Of a DNA stretch of 10,019 nucleotides, positions 7,298-10,019 are shown one piece after another; positions within the stretch are counted from its first letter, which is position 1, and every line of letters starts with the position of its first letter. The position numbers and the translations under genes were made by a program. The stretch is from Nocardioides sp. (lineage in GTDB: Bacteria; Actinomycetota; Actinomycetes; Propionibacteriales; Nocardioidaceae). Location: positions 1 through 10,019 of the forward strand of contig JAJPEO010000252.1 in the NCBI GenBank assembly GCA_021166815.1, read 5' to 3'. Under the pieces are notes generated by a model, which saw only the letters and a list, made by a program, of their open reading frames with translations, was not told where the DNA came from and searched no databases.

Positions 7298-7395
7298 GGG
7301 GGAGTTCCTGGCCACTCCCGATTTTTCCACGAAAAAGTCCGTGGGTATTCTCCCATTCGTGGGCCGCGCCCGCCGGCCCGGACAAGGATGCTCTC
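7298..7395 (+). promoter_or_regulatory. Promoter and hairpin leader of the 49-aa membrane-protein gene
   Basis: A likely -10 is TATTCT (7346-7351). Nine nt later comes GGGCCG (7361-7366) pairing with CGGCCC (7374-7379), then the SD AAGGA (7384-7388) and GTG 7396. The leader from 7361 is nearly the same as the one at 7614 upstream of the next gene. Further upstream are a 6-bp inverted repeat TTTTTC-CAC-GAAAAA (7322-7336), an AT-rich island in very GC-rich DNA, and GGGAGT...ACTCCC (7300-7305, 7314-7319). No clean -35 box can be assigned. Confidence 0.45.
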
Positions 7396-7545
7396 GTGGA
7401 CCTCTTCTTCGTCGTGATGGCCGTCGCGTCGCTCATCGGCTCCGTCGCCGGGGTGATCATCACCGTCAAGCTGGTCCTCTGGCCCGAGCTGCACGCGGCC
7501 TCGACCGCCGCAGATCCGTGCCGGGAGTTCGCGCTCAACCGCTGA
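7396..7545 (+). CDS. Small single-pass membrane protein, unknown function
   Basis: A short frame of 49 residues begins at GTG 7396, preceded by a good SD (AAGGA, 7-nt spacing), and ends at TGA 7543-7545. Residues 3 to about 28 form one hydrophobic helix (FFVVMAVASLIG... to VKLVLW), followed by a short polar tail with one Cys (PCREFALNR). I recognise no family. The case for a real gene is the SD, the promoter-like -10, the unbroken hydrophobic helix and a leader shared with the next gene, which also encodes an N-terminally anchored protein. It is divergent from hutH across the hut operator region, but nothing ties it to histidine use. Confidence 0.6.
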   Translation: MDLFFVVMAVASLIGSVAGVIITVKLVLWPELHAASTAADPCREFALNR

Positions 7546-7560
7546 GCGCGCCCACCCGCT

Positions 7561-7578
7561 CCACCCCCAGGTGGGTGG
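7561..7578 (+). terminator. Possible terminator after the 49-aa gene
   Basis: CCACCC (7561-7566) and GGGTGG (7573-7578) form a 6-bp GC-rich stem with a 6-nt loop, 15 nt after the stop. There is no T-tract. It is followed directly by the next gene's promoter region. Confidence 0.3.
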
Positions 7579-7598
7579 CCGGGTCACGAAGGTCCGCC

Positions 7599-7640
7599 TA
7601 AGTTGGCAGGTCAGGGCCGCGTCCGCGGCCCGGACAGGAG
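7599..7640 (+). promoter_or_regulatory. Promoter and hairpin leader of the coiled-coil protein gene
   Basis: A candidate -10, TAAGTT (7599-7604), is followed nine nt later by GGGCCGCGTCCGCGGCCC (7614-7631), a 7-bp stem with a 4-nt loop, then the SD AGGAG (7636-7640) and GTG 7648. Spacing and sequence copy the leader at 7361. A hairpin at the very 5' end of the transcript would be expected to protect it from decay, or to modulate access to the SD. Confidence 0.45.
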
Positions 7641-7647
7641 ACCCTTC

Positions 7648-8094
7648 GTGGACACCACCGGCTGGATCATCCTCGCCGTCATCGTCATCGCGCTGATCCT
7701 CGTGCTCGCGTTCGCCGTGAGCTCGATGAAGCGCAAGAGCCGCGCCGACGATCACGCCCGGGCCGAGCAGCTGCGCGAGGAGGCCCGCGCCCGCACCGGC
7801 GACCTGGGCCAGGACCACGAGGCCGCCCGTCGCGCCGAGGCGGAGGCCGAGGAGGCCCGCCGCGCCGCTGAGGAAGCCGCCCGCCGCGCCGAGGAGGCCC
7901 GCACCGGCGTCGCTCAGCAGGAGGCCCTGCAGGAGGACCGCCTCCGGGCCGCGGACCGCCTCGACCCCGAGGTCGACCACCGTGCGCCCGACTACGAGCC
8001 CATGACCGACGACACCACACCGCCCGCCGAGCCGGGCGCCACTGACGCCGGGAGTCGCGACACCCGCGGGGGCGACTCCCGGACCACCACCTGA
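7648..8094 (+). CDS. Membrane-anchored Ala/Glu/Arg-rich coiled-coil protein
   Basis: The start is GTG 7648, fixed by SD AGGAG with 7-nt spacing; the frame is open further upstream only through the leader hairpin. The 148-residue product has an N-terminal transmembrane helix (about 6-25, IILAVIVIALILVLAFAV), a basic stop-transfer stretch (MKRKSR), then a long Ala/Glu/Arg-rich region (about 32-105) with EAARRAEAEAEEARRAAEEA-type periodicity predicting a coiled coil, and an acidic, Pro/Thr-rich disordered tail. The basic stretch after the helix suggests the coiled coil is cytoplasmic. Similarity to TolA-like or other Ala-rich coiled coils would be compositional, so no function is assigned. Confidence 0.85.
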   Translation: MDTTGWIILAVIVIALILVLAFAVSSMKRKSRADDHARAEQLREEARARTGDLGQDHEAARRAEAEAEEARRAAEEAARRAEEARTGVAQQEALQEDRLRAADRLDPEVDHRAPDYEPMTDDTTPPAEPGATDAGSRDTRGGDSRTTT

Positions 8095-8112
8095 CAGGGG
8101 GGTCGAGGGGCA

Positions 8113-8150
8113 CACCTGGTTCCCGCCCTGACGGGGCAGGGAACCAGGTG
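8113..8150 (+). terminator. Strong hairpin between the coiled-coil gene and the IclR gene
   Basis: CACCTGGTTCCC (8113-8124) pairs perfectly with GGGAACCAGGTG (8139-8150). GCCC (8125-8128) with GGGC (8134-8137) extends the stem past a single bulged A8138, closing on TGACG. That is about 16 bp of GC-rich stem. It begins 18 nt after the coiled-coil gene's stop and ends 29 nt before the IclR start. It is best read as a T-less actinobacterial terminator; an operator or 5' UTR element for the IclR gene is the alternative. Confidence 0.6.
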
Positions 8151-8179
8151 GTCCCCGCGCGATCTGTCACGATCTGCTC

Positions 8180-8935
8180 GTGACCCAGGTCCCCGCCGCG
8201 ACTCGCACCCTCCGGGTGCTGCGCTACCTCGCCGGACAGGCCGACCCGGTGCCGCTCGATCGCATCATGCGCGCCTGCGACCTGCCCCGCAGCACCGCCT
8301 ACCACCTGCTCAACACGATGATCGACGAGGGCTTCGTCGTCCACCTGCCCGAGGAGCACCGCTACGGGCTGGGCGTCGCCGCCTTCGAGGTCGGCACGGG
8401 CTTCACCCGCCAGGAACCGCTCGCGCGACTCTCCCGCACCCGCCTGGCCGCCCTCGTCGACGAGGTCGCCCACTCCGCCCACCTGGCCGTCCTGCACGGA
8501 CGCGACGTGCTCTACGTCCTCGAGGAGCGGGCCCCGGGACGACCGCCCCTGGTCACCGATGTCGGCGTACGCCTCCCAGCCCACCTCACCGCCTCCGGCC
8601 GCGCCATCCTCAGCGCCCTGCCCGCCAGCCAGGTCCGGGCCCTCTACCCCGACCGCGACGCGTTCGCCGACCGCCACGGCGTCGGACCCCGTACGCCGAG
8701 CGCCCTGCGCACCGTCCTCGCCGAGGCACGGCAGCGCGGCTGGGCCACCGAGGACGGCGAGGTGACACCCGGCTTCAGCAGCGTGGCCGCCCCCGTCCTC
8801 GACCACAACGCACACCCCGTGGCCGGCCTCGCCGTCACCTTCCCCACCGGCGACGAGCCGCCGGGGCTCACGACCGCGGTCGTCTCCGCCGCCGCCGCCC
8901 TCAGCCGCCGCCTGCGCTGGAACCCCGCCGGCTGA
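8180..8935 (+). CDS. IclR-family transcriptional regulator, candidate hut regulator
   Basis: The 251-residue protein has the two-part IclR layout. The N-terminal winged helix-turn-helix covers about 8-63: TLRVLRYLAG, PLDRIMRACDLPRSTAYHLL as recognition region, and the wing at GFVVHLPEEHRYGLG. The effector domain covers about 78-248, with LPAHLTASGRAILSALP (132-148) and PGFSSVAAPVLDH...VAGLAVTFP (197-222) as family signatures. The start is GTG 8180; no SD is visible, so it may be leaderless. GATCTG is directly repeated just upstream (8161-8166, 8171-8176). Because IclR-type HutR controls hut genes in Corynebacterium and two hut genes with identical operator-like palindromes lie nearby, it is the best candidate for their regulator. 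No copy of that palindrome lies in front of this gene, so autoregulation through it is not supported. Confidence 0.93.
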   Translation: MTQVPAATRTLRVLRYLAGQADPVPLDRIMRACDLPRSTAYHLLNTMIDEGFVVHLPEEHRYGLGVAAFEVGTGFTRQEPLARLSRTRLAALVDEVAHSAHLAVLHGRDVLYVLEERAPGRPPLVTDVGVRLPAHLTASGRAILSALPASQVRALYPDRDAFADRHGVGPRTPSALRTVLAEARQRGWATEDGEVTPGFSSVAAPVLDHNAHPVAGLAVTFPTGDEPPGLTTAVVSAAAALSRRLRWNPAG

Positions 8936-8956
8936 GGAGCGCTCGGGTCCCTCGCG

Positions 8957-9280
8957 GGTTGAGGTGCGAGGACCGGTGGCGCGGTTCGCTGGTTGAGGCG
9001 CGAGGAGCGCCGGCGACGAGCCTCGAAACCAGCGCCAGACGGTCCGCTGGTTGAGCTGCGAGGACCGCGGCATCACTCGCTGGTTGAGGCGTCAGGAGCG
9101 CCAGCGCGCTTCGCTGGTTGAGGCGCGAGGAGCGCCAGCGACGAGCCTCGAAACCTGCACCCGACGGTCCGCTGGTCGGGGCGCGAGGATCGGTGGCGTG
9201 GTTCGCTGATTGAGGCGCGCGGACCGCGACGTCACTCGCTGGTTGAGGTGTGAGGAGCGCCAGCGACGAGCCTCGAAACC
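8957..9280. repeat. Array of degenerate actinobacterial extragenic repeats
   Basis: Three full 40-bp copies begin GGTTGAGG and end CCTCGAAACC: 8991-9030, 9116-9155 and 9241-9280. They start exactly 125 bp apart, and their ends form an imperfect inverted repeat (GAGGC with GCCTC; GGTT with AACC). Between and before them lie five shorter 33-34-bp relatives at 8957-8990, 9049-9081, 9082-9115, 9174-9207 and 9208-9240, each beginning with a GGTTGAGG-like block and ending in TTCGCT or ACTCGCT. The array fills most of the gap between the IclR and DUF222 genes. The sequence type is one I recall as highly repeated in Nocardioides and relatives, where it yields spurious ORFs. Function is unknown; REP-like or terminator roles are possible. 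Confidence 0.85.
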
Positions 9281-9306
9281 ACCCTCCACATACGCCACCT
9301 GGAGGA

Positions 9307-9336
9307 TGGACGACTCGAACACCTGTTCGAGACAAT
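9307..9336 (+). promoter_or_regulatory. SOS (LexA) box and promoter of the DUF222 gene
   Basis: TCGAACACCTGTTCGA (9315-9330) is a perfect match to the mycobacterial/actinobacterial LexA box TCGAAC-N4-GTTCGA, within a longer inverted repeat CTCGAACA-CC-TGTTCGAG (9314-9331). It falls between a weak -35 (TGGACG, 9307-9312) and a candidate -10 (GACAAT, 9331-9336), 18 nt apart, where bound LexA would block RNA polymerase. The ATG lies 6 nt after the -10, implying a leaderless message. Confidence 0.8.
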
Positions 9337-9342
9337 GAGTAC

Positions 9343-10019
9343 ATGCCCACCACCCCCGACCTCGCCGACCAGACCGTCACCGGCCTGCTCGAGCACGCCG
9401 CGAAGGTCGACGGCCTGGTGCGCGACGTCGCGATCGAGCAGCTCCGCGTGGCCTACGAGTGGGCGATCGCCCACCCGGTCGTGGACTCGGCCGGGACCGC
9501 CCACGGTCCAGCGCTCCCGTCAGTGCTGTCGACCCCGGAGCTCCTGGGCGGGGCTGGTACGCCGGCGGTGGCGGCGTTCACCGCCGAACCCCTCGCGGTG
9601 GCCTGCGGGATCTCCCCGGCGCGGGCCTCCGCACGCCTGGCTGACGCGTTGGACCTGCACCACCGACTCCCACTGTTGTGGGACCACGTCTCCGCGGGGC
9701 GGGTGGAGGTGTGGAAGGCCCGCCGGGTGGCTGTCCGCACCCGCAACCTGTCCTTCGAAGCTGCGCGGTGGGTGGACCGGCAGGTCGCCGGCCGGGTCGG
9801 CTCGCTCGGGACCGCGCAGCTGGACCGGACCATCGCCGAGGCCACCGCCCGCCTCGACCGCGACGCCCTGAGCGGTGTCGAGGCCGACGGTCGTGCGGGG
9901 TGGGACGTGCGGCTGGTCGCCCGCGACCCAAGGCATGGCGGGGCCACGGCCGAGATCCATGCGGTCGGCGACACCGTGGACCTGACCCGGTTCCACGACC
10001 TGGTCTGCGCCGAAGCCGA
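9343..10019 (+). CDS. DUF222/13E12-family protein, probably HNH endonuclease (partial, 3' end missing)
   Basis: The first 225 codons are present; the C-terminus, where this family normally has its HNH nuclease motif, lies beyond the window. The N-terminal domain is typical of DUF222/13E12 proteins: an alpha-helical start, then AEPLAVACGISPARASARLA (81-100), LHHRLPLLWDHVSAGRVEVW (105-124) and KARRVAVRTRNLSFEAARWVD (125-145). The start ATG 9343 follows the candidate -10 by 6 nt with no SD; an overlapping ATG at 9335 opens a different, Pro-rich frame that is a shadow. The SOS box just upstream indicates LexA control, known for several 13E12 genes of Mycobacterium tuberculosis. A role in DNA cleavage, repair or as a selfish element is inferred from the family; its biological function is not established. 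That the HNH motif is present is expected, not seen. Confidence 0.88.
   Translation, partial: MPTTPDLADQTVTGLLEHAAKVDGLVRDVAIEQLRVAYEWAIAHPVVDSAGTAHGPALPSVLSTPELLGGAGTPAVAAFTAEPLAVACGISPARASARLADALDLHHRLPLLWDHVSAGRVEVWKARRVAVRTRNLSFEAARWVDRQVAGRVGSLGTAQLDRTIAEATARLDRDALSGVEADGRAGWDVRLVARDPRHGGATAEIHAVGDTVDLTRFHDLVCAEA

Noticed and set aside
7322..7336. TTTTTC-CAC-GAAAAA as a rho-independent terminator
   Set aside because: No gene ends into it; it lies in a divergent promoter region and its stem is short and AT-rich, so a promoter or operator role is more likely.
8957..9280. CRISPR array
   Set aside because: Repeats are degenerate, of two lengths, with short or no spacers, and there is no cas gene; the pattern fits a dispersed extragenic repeat.
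8901..9504. Minus-strand frames through the repeat array
   Set aside because: Their repeated peptides (for example SRLVAGAPRASTSE) are translations of the extragenic repeat and overlap the DUF222 start.

Overview
The window looks like chromosomal DNA of a high-GC actinobacterium, most likely Nocardioides or a relative. This rests on the very high GC content, GTG starts, near-leaderless promoters, a DUF222/13E12 gene with an actinobacterial LexA box, and a family of short extragenic repeats that I recall as common in Nocardioidaceae and relatives. The genus is an inference; no rRNA or other marker gene is present.

Layout. At the left edge is the N-terminal part of a secreted cell-surface protein (minus strand, cut by the window edge) with a long, structured leader. 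Next come two histidine-utilization genes on the minus strand: hutU (urocanase, 1044-2747) and hutH (histidine ammonia-lyase, 5669-7222). They are separated by a three-gene plus-strand operon: a membrane protein with a START/SRPBCC-like C-terminal domain, an ICMT/PEMT-like membrane methyltransferase fused to a CxxC (DCC-like) domain, and a TetR regulator. The TetR stop and the hutH stop are nested in one small hairpin. Right of hutH are two small plus-strand genes for single-pass membrane proteins (49 and 148 aa), then an IclR-family regulator, a 330-bp array of degenerate extragenic repeats, and finally the start of a DUF222/13E12 (usually HNH) protein that runs off the right edge.

How the parts work together. 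HutH and HutU are the first two steps of histidine breakdown (histidine to urocanate to 4-imidazolone-5-propionate). Each has an identical, perfect 18-bp palindrome upstream, 54 bp from its start codon in both cases. This is the clearest regulatory signal in the window and is probably the operator of a shared hut regulator; the nearby IclR protein is the best candidate. hutI and the later hut genes are not in the window. The inserted operon has its own 16-bp palindrome over its likely -10 box, probably the autoregulatory TetR operator. The two small membrane-protein genes share a duplicated promoter and 5' leader with a GC-rich hairpin. The DUF222 gene has a perfect SOS box in its promoter and is probably DNA-damage inducible.

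No tRNA, rRNA, CRISPR array, insertion sequence or known riboswitch was recognised.
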